This document shows, piece after piece, positions 9,445 to 18,324 of a stretch of 64,000 nt of DNA; the stretch's first letter is position 1; each line of letters opens with the position of its first letter. Source of the DNA: Anderseniella sp963787895 (GTDB lineage: Bacteria > Pseudomonadota > Alphaproteobacteria > Rhizobiales > Aestuariivirgaceae); NCBI GenBank assembly GCA_963787895.1, contig CAWBEX010000001.1:62001-126000 (forward strand). The letters are read 5' to 3'. The position numbers and the translations under genes were made by a program. Under the pieces are notes generated by a model that had not been told where the DNA came from, did no database searches, and saw only the letters and a list, made by a program, of their open reading frames with translations.

Positions 9445-9879
9445 CTAGCGGCGATCAATCTTGGTTGAAAGGATTATCGCGGATTCGGTGCGATTGATGC
9501 CCTCAATCATGCCTATGTCGTCAAGCACGCTGTCTATCCGGTCGGTTGTTGGTGCGCGAACCAATGCGATGAGATCATACTTGCCAGATACAGTGTACAA
9601 CGTCTCGACCTGCGGCATTCGCATAAGCGCATGTACCACTTCGTTGGTCATGCGAGGTTCTACCGAAAGCTCAACGTGGGCCATGATACCATCAGCAGAA
9701 CTGCCTTTGCCCAGCCGGACGCCATAGCCGGCAATGACCCCTGCCTGCTCCAGGCGTCGCAAGCGGTCCTGAACGGTCGTGCGCGACACACCAAGCTTGC
9801 GTGCCAGCTCGGACACCGGGGTCCGGGCATTTGAGCGCAGCAACGCGATCAGCTCTTCGTCTTTCCGAGTTATTACCAT
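9445..9879 (-). CDS. Lrp/AsnC family transcriptional regulator
   Basis: A 144-residue protein of normal Lrp/AsnC length. The N-terminal helix-turn-helix is visible as VSELARKLGVSRTTVQDRL (about 27-45). The C-terminal half (about 65-140) fits the alpha/beta ligand-binding RAM domain that binds amino acids and drives octamer formation. It is transcribed away from the decarboxylase gene at 10015, with a 135-bp control region holding nested inverted repeats. The arrangement suggests it controls that gene and itself in response to an amino acid, plausibly ornithine or lysine. That regulatory link is inference. Confidence 0.92.
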   Translation of the reverse strand: MVITRKDEELIALLRSNARTPVSELARKLGVSRTTVQDRLRRLEQAGVIAGYGVRLGKGSSADGIMAHVELSVEPRMTNEVVHALMRMPQVETLYTVSGKYDLIALVRAPTTDRIDSVLDDIGMIEGINRTESAIILSTKIDRR

Positions 9880-9881
9880 TC

Positions 9882-9934
9882 CGTCACAATATCATATTTT
9901 CCGTCAGTGTGACGAAAAAATTTCATACTGACGG
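9882..9934. promoter_or_regulatory. Nested inverted repeats, candidate Lrp-family operator
   Basis: Two overlapping palindromes occupy the space between the divergent Lrp and decarboxylase genes. CGTCACA (9882-9888) pairs with TGTGACG (9908-9914), and CCGTCAGT (9901-9908) pairs with ACTGACGG (9927-9934). Both stems are perfect and the spacers are AT-rich. The left arm begins 3 bp upstream of the regulator's start codon. Position and symmetry suit an autoregulatory operator; no binding data are available. Confidence 0.6.
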
Positions 9935-10014
9935 CATTAACACGGCTATTTTCCGACATAGCCCGGCATCATAATTACCCAATCAGAGATTCACGCGATT
10001 CTGGAGTATTTCGG

Positions 10015-11214
10015 ATGACAGTCATGCAGAACATTGAAGCAGTGAAATTCCAGCAAGCTGGAAATGCCTTCTACCGCGACAGCACAGAAGCATCACTGAT
10101 GGACAATGGCGAGCGACCAATGTTCTGCTTTTCATCAACGGCTTTAACTGCGCAGGCAGACTGTTTTCTGGCGCACTTTCCTGGTGAGGTAGCATATGCA
10201 GTTAAGTCCAATCCGAACCCACTGATCATCAAGACCTTGCATGACGCTGGCATCCGTGTTTTCGACGTTGCTTCCACAGTGGAAATGGAAACAGTATCGC
10301 ATGCGTGTGGACCGGTAGAGTTTCACTATCACAACCCTGTCAAATCCCGTTCCGAGATTGCAACGGCATGGCACACCTTCGGGTGTCGCCGCTTTGCTGT
10401 TGATTGCTTGGAAGAGCTGCAAAAGGTTGTTCAATGCATTCCTGGGACCGCTGAAGCCGAGATCGCAATCCGCTTCCGCTTGCCATCGCGCAAGCAGTCT
10501 GCCCACGACTTCTCGACGAAGTTCGGCGTGGGCGAAGCCGAGGCTGCGGTGTTGCTCGGTAAAGCAGACCGCCTAGGCTTCAGGACCGTACTGACATTCC
10601 ATCCTGGATCACAGTGCACCGATCCGGCAGCCTGGCGGCTGCATGTCGAAGCTGCCGCACGTATTTGCAAGGTAGCGAACGTGAAACTTGCCCGCCTAAA
10701 CGTAGGTGGCGGTTTTCCGTCACGTTACACCATGAGCCGTGGGCCGGAACTTAAGCTGTACTTCCAGACTATCACGGCGAGCGTCGCGGATGCTTTCGCA
10801 GAACACGCACCGGAGTTGGAATGTGAGCCGGGGCGTGCAATGTGCGCTCCATCCATGTCTTTGCTCACCAGGGTAAAACTGGTGCGCAACGCCAACGGCG
10901 AAGTATTTCTCAATGACGGCATCTATGGCGGATTACTTGAGGCAGCCCAGGCACCGGATCTTTTGCCGTTCTATCGTGTCATCAGGGACGGCGAAGTTGT
11001 GAACGGAGCAAGCAAGCGTGACTTCACCATCTATGGACCGACATGTGATCCGCTCGACGTGCTGCCTGCTACGCTCAGCCTGCCGGCTGATATCCGTGAA
11101 GGTGACGTCATCGAATTTGCAAACACCGGTGCTTATGGCATGGCGACAGCAACCCGATTCAACGGGTATGGTGAGGCGACTCTGGTAAATGTCGCCACAG
11201 CATTCAACGGGTAA
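10015..11214 (+). CDS. Type III PLP-dependent decarboxylase (ornithine/lysine decarboxylase family)
   Basis: A 399-residue member of the alanine-racemase-fold decarboxylases, which convert ornithine (or lysine) to putrescine (or cadaverine), the entry to polyamine synthesis. The PLP lysine is Lys64 in YAVKSNPNP. Other family signatures are GGGFPS, the phosphate-binding EPGR, FLNDGIYG, and the active-site Cys344 in GPTCDPLD as in ornithine decarboxylase. The HxGSQ motif reads FHPGSQ. Substrate (ornithine, lysine or both) cannot be settled by eye; diaminopimelate decarboxylase is less likely given length and the GPTCDPLD motif. A second ATG three codons in is possible. It is divergent from the Lrp-type regulator gene. 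Confidence 0.92.
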   Translation: MTVMQNIEAVKFQQAGNAFYRDSTEASLMDNGERPMFCFSSTALTAQADCFLAHFPGEVAYAVKSNPNPLIIKTLHDAGIRVFDVASTVEMETVSHACGPVEFHYHNPVKSRSEIATAWHTFGCRRFAVDCLEELQKVVQCIPGTAEAEIAIRFRLPSRKQSAHDFSTKFGVGEAEAAVLLGKADRLGFRTVLTFHPGSQCTDPAAWRLHVEAAARICKVANVKLARLNVGGGFPSRYTMSRGPELKLYFQTITASVADAFAEHAPELECEPGRAMCAPSMSLLTRVKLVRNANGEVFLNDGIYGGLLEAAQAPDLLPFYRVIRDGEVVNGASKRDFTIYGPTCDPLDVLPATLSLPADIREGDVIEFANTGAYGMATATRFNGYGEATLVNVATAFNG

Positions 11215-11252
11215 GGCAACCATTTGCCCTTACCTGGAAATGGCACCCTGCC

Positions 11253-11288
11253 ACAAATAAAAAAGGCGGTATCGAAAGATACCGCCTT
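11253..11288 (-). terminator. Rho-independent terminator after rplQ
   Basis: A perfect 11-bp stem (11263-11273 with 11278-11288, 4-base loop) sits 30 bp past the rplQ stop. Read on the minus strand it is followed by a T-rich run. It ends the long str-S10-spc-alpha transcription unit. On the plus strand no T-run follows, so it is a poorer terminator for the decarboxylase gene. Confidence 0.9.
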
Positions 11289-11317
11289 GCAAGTCGATGC
11301 TTCGTTACCGCAGCTAA

Positions 11318-11743
11318 TCAGGCGGCTGTGGCTTCGGCTTCTTCAGTGTTCATGGTCGGGCCTGAATCCTGGCCGCGGGCCGATGGGTCACGGTCAACCA
11401 GCTCAATAACCGCCATCGGTGCAGAATCACCATAACGGAAGCCAGCCTTCATGACCCGGGTGTAGCCGCCATTGCGCTCGGAATAACGGCCGCCGAGCAC
11501 ATCAAACAGCTTCTTCACCTGAGTTTCGTCACGCACCTGAGACATTGCCTGACGGCGTGCGTGCAGATCTCCACGCTTTGCCAGGGTGATGAGCTTTTCG
11601 GCGAATGGACGCAGTTCCTTTGCCTTTGGCAAAGTGGTGACGATCTGCTCATGCTTGATCAGCGCTGCAACCATATTTGCAAACATCGCCTTGCGATGCG
11701 AGCTGGTACGGTTGAGCTTGCGTCCGCTATTTCCGTGGCGCAT
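11318..11743 (-). CDS. rplQ: 50S ribosomal protein L17
   Basis: L17 of the large subunit. The product (141 aa) begins MRHGNSGRKLNRTSSHRKAM, the signature L17 N-terminus, and has the KELRPFAEKLITLAKRG core. A variable acidic/Ala C-terminal tail (about residues 120-141) goes beyond the roughly 117-aa conserved domain, as in other alphaproteobacteria. It is the last gene of the alpha operon, 60 bp after rpoA and directly before a strong terminator. Confidence 0.98.
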   Translation of the reverse strand: MRHGNSGRKLNRTSSHRKAMFANMVAALIKHEQIVTTLPKAKELRPFAEKLITLAKRGDLHARRQAMSQVRDETQVKKLFDVLGGRYSERNGGYTRVMKAGFRYGDSAPMAVIELVDRDPSARGQDSGPTMNTEEAEATAA

Positions 11744-11803
11744 TGGCCTTCTCCTTGATACTTACTTGGGGCAGCCTCCCGGCCGTCCCGCATGTTTGCC
11801 GGA

Positions 11804-12820
11804 CTAGTAGTGGGTCTCGAACTTCTTGGCCAGCTCTTCGATGTTCTCTGGCGGCCAGTTTTCAATATCCATTCCCAGATGCAGACCCATCTGGGCCAGC
11901 ACTTCCTTGATTTCGTTTAGCGACTTGCGGCCAAAGTTCGGCGTGCGCAGCATTTCGCCTTCGGTCTTCTGGATCAGGTCGCCGATGTAAACGATATTGT
12001 CGTTCTTCAGGCAATTCGCCGAACGCACAGACAACTCAAGTTCGTCGACCTTCTTCAGAAGGGCGGCGTTGAATTCCAGTTCCGGTTTCTCTTCTTCGGC
12101 GACAACCTGCTGAGGTTCTTCGAAGTTGATGAAGACCTGAAGCTGGTCCTGCAGGATGCGGGCGGAATAAGCTACTGCGTCCTCAGGGGTCATGGAACCG
12201 TCTGTTTCAACGTTCATGATCAGCTTGTCATAGTCCAGCACCTGGCCTTCACGGGTGTTCTCAACCTTGTAGGAAACGCGCTTTACCGGTGAATACAAGC
12301 TGTCAACCGGTATAAGGCCGATAGGTGCATCTTCAGGACGGTTGCGGTCAGCGGCAACGTAGCCCTTGCCCGTGTTGACCGTGAACTCCATGCGCACTTC
12401 CGCACCATCATCGAGGGTGCAAATCGGCAAGGTGGGATTGAGAATGCTGATGTCGCCAGATTCCTCGATGTCACCAGCTGTCACAACGCCCGGACCCTGC
12501 TTGCGCAGCATCAGGCGCTTAGGGCCTTCGCCCTGCATGCCAACAGCAATTTCCTTGATGTTCAGGACGATGTCGGTGACGTCTTCACGCACACCCGCAA
12601 TTGACGAGAATTCGTGCAGCACGCCATCAATCTGGACCGAAGTCACTGCTGCACCCTGCAGCGATGACAGCAGCACACGGCGCAGGCTGTTGCCCAGTGT
12701 CATACCGAAGCCGCGCTCGAGTGGCTCGGCTACCAGGGTTGCAGAACGCCGACGGTCGCGGCCGGCATTAACGTCCAACTTGATCGGCTTGATCAGATCT
12801 TGCCAGTTTTTAGTGTTCAC
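11804..12820 (-). CDS. rpoA: DNA-directed RNA polymerase subunit alpha
   Basis: The 338-residue alpha subunit nucleates assembly of RNA polymerase and contacts promoter UP elements and activators. The N-terminal dimerisation domain contains EPLERGFGMTLGNSLRRVLL (about 31-50). A linker around residue 235 leads to the C-terminal DNA-binding domain with NFGRKSLNEIKEVL. The start codon is GTG at 12820. It lies between rpsK (110 bp upstream) and rplQ in the standard alpha-operon order. Confidence 0.98.
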   Translation of the reverse strand: MNTKNWQDLIKPIKLDVNAGRDRRRSATLVAEPLERGFGMTLGNSLRRVLLSSLQGAAVTSVQIDGVLHEFSSIAGVREDVTDIVLNIKEIAVGMQGEGPKRLMLRKQGPGVVTAGDIEESGDISILNPTLPICTLDDGAEVRMEFTVNTGKGYVAADRNRPEDAPIGLIPVDSLYSPVKRVSYKVENTREGQVLDYDKLIMNVETDGSMTPEDAVAYSARILQDQLQVFINFEEPQQVVAEEEKPELEFNAALLKKVDELELSVRSANCLKNDNIVYIGDLIQKTEGEMLRTPNFGRKSLNEIKEVLAQMGLHLGMDIENWPPENIEELAKKFETHY

Positions 12821-12930
12821 TGTGTGGACCTCTATGCAGTTGTCGGCCTGTTTTCATCCCTGGGCGTTGGATGGAAGGCCTGAATATCAAAATGTCTACC
12901 GTCGCGCCAACCGGCCGGCGGAACCGCTGC

Positions 12931-13320
12931 CTAAACGCGGCGGCGCTTGGGTGGACGAACACCGTTGTGCGGGATCGGTGTCACGTCGCGGATGGATGTT
13001 ACCTGAAGACCAACGGACTGAAGCGCGCGCAAGGCTGACTCACGTCCGGAACCCGGCCCGCAAACTTCAACTTCCAACGTCTTCATACCGTGTTCCATAG
13101 CGAGCTGCGCAGCCTGCTCAGCAGCAACCTGAGCTGCATACGGGGTGGACTTGCGCGATCCCTTGAACTTCATCTTGCCGGCCGATGACCAGGCAATTGT
13201 ATTGCCCTGCACGTCGGTGATGGTGATCATGGTATTGTTGAAGCTCGAATTCACATGCGCGACACCAGAGGTGATGTTCTTGCGCTCTTTGCGGCGTGTA
13301 CGTGTCGGTTCTTTAGCCAT
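12931..13320 (-). CDS. rpsK: 30S ribosomal protein S11
   Basis: S11 (129 aa) of the 30S platform. Recognised from the NITSGVAHVNSSFNNTMITI core, the GSRKSTPYAAQVAAEQA segment and the C-terminal VTPIPHNGVRPPKRRRV end. Length matches the family. It is 30 bp downstream of rpsM. Confidence 0.98.
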   Translation of the reverse strand: MAKEPTRTRRKERKNITSGVAHVNSSFNNTMITITDVQGNTIAWSSAGKMKFKGSRKSTPYAAQVAAEQAAQLAMEHGMKTLEVEVCGPGSGRESALRALQSVGLQVTSIRDVTPIPHNGVRPPKRRRV

Positions 13321-13350
13321 ATGGAACAGCTTTCCTTCAGCGAAACTGGA

Positions 13351-13719
13351 TTACTTCTTCTTGCCTGCAATAGCCTTGGCAGGCCCCTTGCGGGTGCGGG
13401 CGTTTGTGTGTGTGCGCTGACCGCGAACCGGCAGGCCACGGCGATGGCGCAGGCCTCGGTAGCAGCCAAGGTCCATCAGTCGCTTGATGTTCATGGCGGT
13501 GTCGCGGCGCAAATCACCCTCAACCACAAAGTCGCGGTCGATGGTTTCACGGATCTGGATGACCTCAGCATCGCTGAGCTCATTAACGCGGCGCGCATCC
13601 TCGATGTTGACAGCAGCGCAAATCTGCTTGGCAAACCTTGGACCAATGCCATGAATATACTGAAGCGCGATTACCACACGCTTGTTCGTCGGAATGTTGA
13701 CGCCTGCAATACGGGCCAC
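13351..13719 (-). CDS. rpsM: 30S ribosomal protein S13
   Basis: S13 (122 aa) contacts the A-site finger and P-site tRNA in the 30S head. The correct start is GTG at 13719, where the protein begins VARIAGVNIPTNKR as in all S13. An AGGAG lies 8 bases upstream, and the longer open frame to 13845 is not S13-like. The helix-two-turn-helix segment (YIHGIGPRFAKQIC) and the basic C-terminal tail (GLPVRGQRTHTNARTRKG) are intact. Confidence 0.97.
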   Translation of the reverse strand: MARIAGVNIPTNKRVVIALQYIHGIGPRFAKQICAAVNIEDARRVNELSDAEVIQIRETIDRDFVVEGDLRRDTAMNIKRLMDLGCYRGLRHRRGLPVRGQRTHTNARTRKGPAKAIAGKKK

Positions 13720-13940
13720 GACGCTTTCTCCTGCATACGGCCGCTTCTGGCACCCTTGCCAGGTATTGCGGCCTGAAATCAAACCAAAAACGGATTGTTT
13801 GTGCCTAACGGCAACAAGGCTCACCCCAAGCAGGCGCAAAGCCACTTGCGGTCAGCCTTAATAGCAACCGGATTGGCGCTGGTTCTATGCCGGATTCCCG
13901 GTCACGTCAACCACATAAGCGCTCCGGCCACCGCCAGGTG

Positions 13941-14513
13941 TTATCCGTTCAATGCCTCCGTAATCTGACGGGTTACGTCATCCATATCCGCCATACCATC
14001 CACACTGCGCAAGTTGCCCTTGCCAGCGTAATACTCAATCAGTGGTGCGGTCTGTGCATGATAGACAGCAAGTCGCTTCTTCAGCGCCTCTGCATTGTCG
14101 TCAGCACGAGGCCCGCCTGCAGTTTCTGCAGCTCGCTTCTCAATGCGGGACAACAAGATTCCATCATCAACTGCCAACTCGACAACCGCATCCAGGGTCT
14201 TGCCCTTAGACTGCAACATGACATCGAGAGCTTCGGCCTGCGCCACATTGCGCGGAAACCCATCGAGAATGAAGCCCTTTTCGCAGTCCGCGTCTTCAAT
14301 TCGATCAGAAATGATGCCGACAACGATTTCGTCGGGCACCAGCTCGCCACGTGCCATGATGTCCTTGGCCTTTATGCCGACCGGCGTACCTGCGGCAACG
14401 GCAGCGCGCAACATGTCTCCGGTGGACAATTGCTTCATGCCGCGGGCTGATTCGATGCGCTCGGCCTGTGTGCCCTTGCCGGCCCCCGGCGGGCCCAGAA
14501 GAATTATGTTCAC
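13941..14513 (-). CDS. adk: Adenylate kinase (short-lid form)
   Basis: Interconverts ATP+AMP and 2 ADP. The start is GTG at 14513, giving (V)NIILLGPPGAGKGTQAERI with the P-loop GPPGAGKG. The 190-residue protein lacks the long zinc-type lid and has the short lid (about 120-135, with GGPRADDNAEALKKRL following), as in many alphaproteobacteria. Its GTG overlaps the secY TGA by four bases (GTGA), indicating translational coupling. A 221-bp gap separates it from rpsM. Confidence 0.97.
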   Translation of the reverse strand: MNIILLGPPGAGKGTQAERIESARGMKQLSTGDMLRAAVAAGTPVGIKAKDIMARGELVPDEIVVGIISDRIEDADCEKGFILDGFPRNVAQAEALDVMLQSKGKTLDAVVELAVDDGILLSRIEKRAAETAGGPRADDNAEALKKRLAVYHAQTAPLIEYYAGKGNLRSVDGMADMDDVTRQITEALNG

Positions 14514-15841
14514 TTTCGAGATCCCCTGAGTTTGGTCTTCTTCATGAGACCCTCGTACTGTTGGGCGAGAAGGTGACTTTGCACCTGAGACACTGTGTCC
14601 ATGGTCACAGAGACAATAATAAGCAGTGACGTGCCGCCGAAATAGAACGGAATGGCGGCATACGATGTCAACATCTCGGGCAGCAAGCAAACCGCGGCCA
14701 GATAGAGCGCACCAACAACAGTTATGCGCGTTAGCACGTAGTCAATGTACTCGGCTGTGCGTTCGCCCGGGCGAATTCCGGGTATGAAGCCGCCGTACTT
14801 CTTGAGGTTGTCGGCGGTCTCTTTCGGATTGAACATGATCGCGGTGTAGAAGAATGCAAAGAAGATGATCAAGCCGATATAGATAGCGAGGAACAGCGGC
14901 TGCCCGCGGCCCAGCAACGCATTGACGGTATTGAGCCATTCAGGACCGGAGCCCTGCGAAAAGTTGGAAACCGTGATCGGCAGCAACAGCAGCGATGACG
15001 CAAAGATCGGCGGGATAACGCCTGCAGTATTCAATTTCAGCGGCAGATGCGAGGGGTCAACGTTCTGTATCTGATTGCCAACCTGGCGTTTGGGATACTT
15101 GACCAGTAGACGCCGCTGCGCGCGTTCCACGAACACGATGCACGCAATGGTAATAAGCGCCAGGATTATGATGCCAAGGATCAAGAACGTGGACATCTGC
15201 CCGGTGCGGCCAAGTTCAAGAATGGCAGCAATTGCAGAGGGCAGCCCGGCAATGATGCCGGCAAAGATGATCAGCGATATGCCATTGCCGATGCCGCGCG
15301 CAGTAATCTGCTCGCCAAGCCACATCAGAAATACCGTGCCGCCAGTCAGTGTGATCACGGTCGAGATACGGAAGAACCAACCTGGATCAATCACCACACT
15401 ACCCTGGCCTTCCAGGCCGACAGAAATGCCATATGCCTGCAATGCAGCAAGAACGACGGTTCCATAGCGGGTGTACTGGTTGATTTTCTTGCGGCCCTGT
15501 TCACCCTCTTTCTTGAGCTGCTCAAGATGCGGACTGACTGTTGTCATCAACTGGATGATGATCGAAGCCGATATGTAGGGCATGATGTTGAGCGCGAAGA
15601 TCGCCATGCGGCCAAGTGCGCCACCGGCAAGACCATTGATCCACCCAAGAATGCCGGAAGAGTTCTGCTGAACAAGGCGGGCCAGCTCAGTCGGGTCTAC
15701 ACCGGGAACAGGAATGTATGTGCCCAGCCGGTAGATGATCAACGCAGCCAGCGTGAACCAGATGCGCTTTTTGAGGTCTTCGGCCTTCGCAAACGAAGAA
15801 AAACTCAGATTTGCGGCTAGCTGTTCGACTGCCGATGCCAT
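14510..15841 (-). CDS. secY: Protein translocase subunit SecY
   Basis: The 443-residue channel-forming subunit of SecYEG in the inner membrane. The N-terminus (FAKAEDLKKRIWFTLAALII) and GTYIPVPGVDP are typical. About ten hydrophobic helices are visible, along with the GNGISLIIFAGI segment and the GIRPGERTAEYIDYVLTRIT loop that contacts the ribosome and SecA. It follows rplO in the usual spc-operon position. secE is elsewhere in the window (43248); no secG is seen. Confidence 0.98.
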   Translation of the reverse strand: MASAVEQLAANLSFSSFAKAEDLKKRIWFTLAALIIYRLGTYIPVPGVDPTELARLVQQNSSGILGWINGLAGGALGRMAIFALNIMPYISASIIIQLMTTVSPHLEQLKKEGEQGRKKINQYTRYGTVVLAALQAYGISVGLEGQGSVVIDPGWFFRISTVITLTGGTVFLMWLGEQITARGIGNGISLIIFAGIIAGLPSAIAAILELGRTGQMSTFLILGIIILALITIACIVFVERAQRRLLVKYPKRQVGNQIQNVDPSHLPLKLNTAGVIPPIFASSLLLLPITVSNFSQGSGPEWLNTVNALLGRGQPLFLAIYIGLIIFFAFFYTAIMFNPKETADNLKKYGGFIPGIRPGERTAEYIDYVLTRITVVGALYLAAVCLLPEMLTSYAAIPFYFGGTSLLIIVSVTMDTVSQVQSHLLAQQYEGLMKKTKLRGSRK

Positions 15842-15943
15842 GTGAGTATCCTTATCCCGTTTGCCAAGCGACGCGTGATCCCAATATTGGTTCAGCGTCG
15901 GCCGTTAACAACCCCTACCCGGCTGCAACCACCTGTTGCCTGC

Positions 15944-16438
15944 TCAGGCATCTGCCTTGCTGGCTGGTTCGGCAGGCTTTTCCTCGATCAGAGTCAGCTT
16001 GCCGCCTGCTTTCTCGATGGCAGCAGCGGCTGATTTCGTAGCATGGTTCACATGCAGATCCAGCTTCGCCTTAAGCTCACCCTGGCCCAGTACACGCACA
16101 CCGTCGCGCGGCTTGGTCAGGACGCCTGCGGCCAGCAATGCAGCAAGGTCAACAGGCTTCTTGGCGTCAAGCTTGCCTGCATCAACTGCGACCTGAAGCC
16201 GGCTGAGGTTGACCTCGTTGAACTCAAGACGGTTCGGCTTGTTGAAACCGCGCTTCGGCAGACGCCGGTAGATCGGCATCTGACCGCCTTCAAAGCCGAG
16301 CTTTGGCCCGCCCGAACGCGAACCATGGCCCTTGTGGCCACGACCAGCCGTCTTGCCTTTGCCGGAACCGATACCCCGGCCAACGCGGGTGCGTTCCTTG
16401 CGGGCGCCTTGGTTGTCTGCAATCTCGTTGAGCTTCAT
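15944..16438 (-). CDS. rplO: 50S ribosomal protein L15
   Basis: L15 (164 aa), a late assembly protein of the 50S subunit. The N-terminus MKLNEIADNQGARKERTRVG and the basic, glycine-rich GKGKTAGRGHKGHGSRSG region are diagnostic. A short Pro/Ala/Glu/Lys C-terminal tail extends beyond the conserved domain. It sits between rpmD and secY. Confidence 0.98.
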   Translation of the reverse strand: MKLNEIADNQGARKERTRVGRGIGSGKGKTAGRGHKGHGSRSGGPKLGFEGGQMPIYRRLPKRGFNKPNRLEFNEVNLSRLQVAVDAGKLDAKKPVDLAALLAAGVLTKPRDGVRVLGQGELKAKLDLHVNHATKSAAAAIEKAGGKLTLIEEKPAEPASKADA

Positions 16439-16494
16439 GGTTTTAATGCTTCTCTTGTCAGCAGGTCCGGGCTAACCGGACCCAAATTCATGAT

Positions 16495-16683
16495 TCAGTC
16501 GATGACGCGTACAAGGTGAGACACCTTGGCAATCATGCCACGCACCGATGGCGTATCTTCTAGTGTACGCTGGCGGTGCATCTTGTTCAGCCCGAGGCCG
16601 ATCAGCGTGGCGCGCTGGTCGCCCGGACGGCGCAACGGCGAACCGATTTGCTCAACGGTTATGGTCTTCTTATCCTTGGCCAT
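16495..16683 (-). CDS. rpmD: 50S ribosomal protein L30
   Basis: L30 (62 aa). The ATG at 16683 (MAKDKKTITVEQIGSPLRRP) is preferred to one four codons upstream because it matches the usual L30 start. The GLGLNKMHRQRTLEDTPSVR segment is the family core. It is in its normal place between rpsE and rplO. Confidence 0.96.
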   Translation of the reverse strand: MAKDKKTITVEQIGSPLRRPGDQRATLIGLGLNKMHRQRTLEDTPSVRGMIAKVSHLVRVID

Positions 16684-16730
16684 GACAGTCCTCAATCAAC
16701 CTTTTTGAACCCGAGCTAAACGCTTGCGAG

Positions 16731-17279
16731 TCAATCTGCAGCAACGTCCCCGTCCTTGCGGCGGGACATGATTTCCGAAACCTTGCGCCCACGGCGTGCA
16801 GCAACAGAGCGCGGACTCGTTTCAGCCTTGAGCGCATCAAATGTTGCGCGAACCATGTTGTATGGGTTCGACGTACCAATCGACTTGGCAACCACATCCT
16901 GCATGCCCACACTTTCGAACACGGCGCGCATGGGACCACCAGCGATGATGCCGGTGCCGGCTGGAGCCGAACGCAATACAACGCGGCCCGCACCATGGCG
17001 CCCGGTTACATCGTGATGCAGCGTGCGGCCTTCGCGCAGCGGTACACGGATCATTTCACGCTTGGCGCTCTCAGTTGCCTTGCGGATGGCTTCAGGCACT
17101 TCACGCGCCTTGCCATGACCAAAGCCGACGCGGCCCTTTTGGTCACCGACGACTACAAGTGCGGCAAAACCGAAACGGCGGCCACCCTTCACAACCTTGG
17201 CGACACGGTTGATGTGGACGAGTTTGTCAACAAACTCGTTGTCCTGATCCTTGTCGCGGCGTTCGCGTTCTCTAGCCAT
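16731..17279 (-). CDS. rpsE: 30S ribosomal protein S5
   Basis: S5 (182 aa) helps decoding accuracy and mRNA entry. The double-stranded RNA-binding N-terminal domain (INRVAKVVKGGRRFGFAALV) and the second domain with GTGIIAGGPMRAVFESVGMQD are present. The family-specific loop around VKGGRRF, where spectinomycin-resistance changes occur, appears unaltered. Confidence 0.98.
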   Translation of the reverse strand: MARERERRDKDQDNEFVDKLVHINRVAKVVKGGRRFGFAALVVVGDQKGRVGFGHGKAREVPEAIRKATESAKREMIRVPLREGRTLHHDVTGRHGAGRVVLRSAPAGTGIIAGGPMRAVFESVGMQDVVAKSIGTSNPYNMVRATFDALKAETSPRSVAARRGRKVSEIMSRRKDGDVAAD

Positions 17280-17306
17280 ATGAATGTACCTGTCTTCCAG
17301 TCAGAA

Positions 17307-17669
17307 TTAGAACTTAAGGCCGCCTTCGCGAGCCGCTTCAGCCAGGGACTTCACCCGGCCATGATAGAGATAGCCGCCACGGTCAAAGACAACTTCCTTG
17401 ACGCCGGCCTTTTTAGCACGTTCGGCAACCAGCTTGCCAACAGCCATCGCTGCGGCTGAATCGGCGCCGGTCTTCAATGACTTGCGCAGATCCTTTTCCA
17501 GCGACGAGGCAGCTGCCAGCGTAACACCCTTCACATCGTCGATGACTTGCACCGAGATGTTCTTGTGTGAACGATGCACACTCAGGCGCGGACGGCCATT
17601 GTTGGTGGCCTTCAATTCACGGCGGACGCGCTGTTTGCGGCGCTCTGCGATGGTCAGTTTAGCAGACAT
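17307..17669 (-). CDS. rplR: 50S ribosomal protein L18
   Basis: L18 (120 aa) binds 5S rRNA. The basic N-terminus (RRKQRVRRELKA), RPRLSVHRSHKNISVQVIDD and the C-terminal VVFDRGGYLYHGRVKSLAEA are all typical. It lies 26 bp after rplF and 27 bp before rpsE. Confidence 0.98.
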   Translation of the reverse strand: MSAKLTIAERRKQRVRRELKATNNGRPRLSVHRSHKNISVQVIDDVKGVTLAAASSLEKDLRKSLKTGADSAAAMAVGKLVAERAKKAGVKEVVFDRGGYLYHGRVKSLAEAAREGGLKF

Positions 17670-17695
17670 GGTTCATAACCTTCAGCTCAAACAAA

Positions 17696-18229
17696 TTACT
17701 TCTTCTTGCCTTCCTTGCGGAAGATCGTCTCAGTAGCATATTTCACGCCCTTGCCCTTGTAGGGTTCTGGCGGACGCCATGCACGGATTTCAGCGGCAAC
17801 CTGGCCAACACGCTGTTTATCAATGCCAGAAATCACGATTTCGGTCGGCTTCGGCGTCTTGATATCGATGTCCTGCGGAATTGGGTAGACCACATCGTGG
17901 CTGTAGCCCAGGTTCAACTGCAGACCTTGCCCCTGAACAGCGGCACGATAACCAACACCGTTGATTTCCAACGCCTTGGTGAACCCTTCCGTCACACCAG
18001 TGATCAGATTGGCCACAAGGGTGCGGGACATGCCCCACGCCGAGCGCGCAGGCTTGGTCTGGTCGACTGGCGACACAACAATGGCGCCGTCTTCCTGCTT
18101 GACCCTCACCAGATCCAGCAGCTTCGTCTGCAATTCGCCCTTCGAGCCCTTAACCTTTACGGTCTGGCCCTCAATGGTCACCGTGACCCCCTGCGGGATT
18201 GCCACCGGCTTCTTGCCAATACGAGACAT
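17696..18229 (-). CDS. rplF: 50S ribosomal protein L6
   Basis: L6 (177 aa) lies near the GTPase-associated centre of the 50S subunit. It begins MSRIGKKPVAIPQGVTV and ends with the conserved RAWRPPEPYKGKGVKYATE region. Two L6 repeats are visible as similar alpha/beta halves. Length is normal. Confidence 0.98.
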   Translation of the reverse strand: MSRIGKKPVAIPQGVTVTIEGQTVKVKGSKGELQTKLLDLVRVKQEDGAIVVSPVDQTKPARSAWGMSRTLVANLITGVTEGFTKALEINGVGYRAAVQGQGLQLNLGYSHDVVYPIPQDIDIKTPKPTEIVISGIDKQRVGQVAAEIRAWRPPEPYKGKGVKYATETIFRKEGKKK

Positions 18230-18324
18230 GGTCTTCCTTGCCTCCGCTTCCTCATTGTTCCGGCGCTACTATGTCTAGCAAGTCCGGACATTCAAAAACC
18301 AGCACAGATGCTTGATACACAGGT

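Noticed and set aside
12366..13100. 244-codon plus-strand open frame across rpoA and rpsK
   Set aside because: Opposite two conserved genes; Ser/Arg/Pro-rich composition typical of antisense frames.
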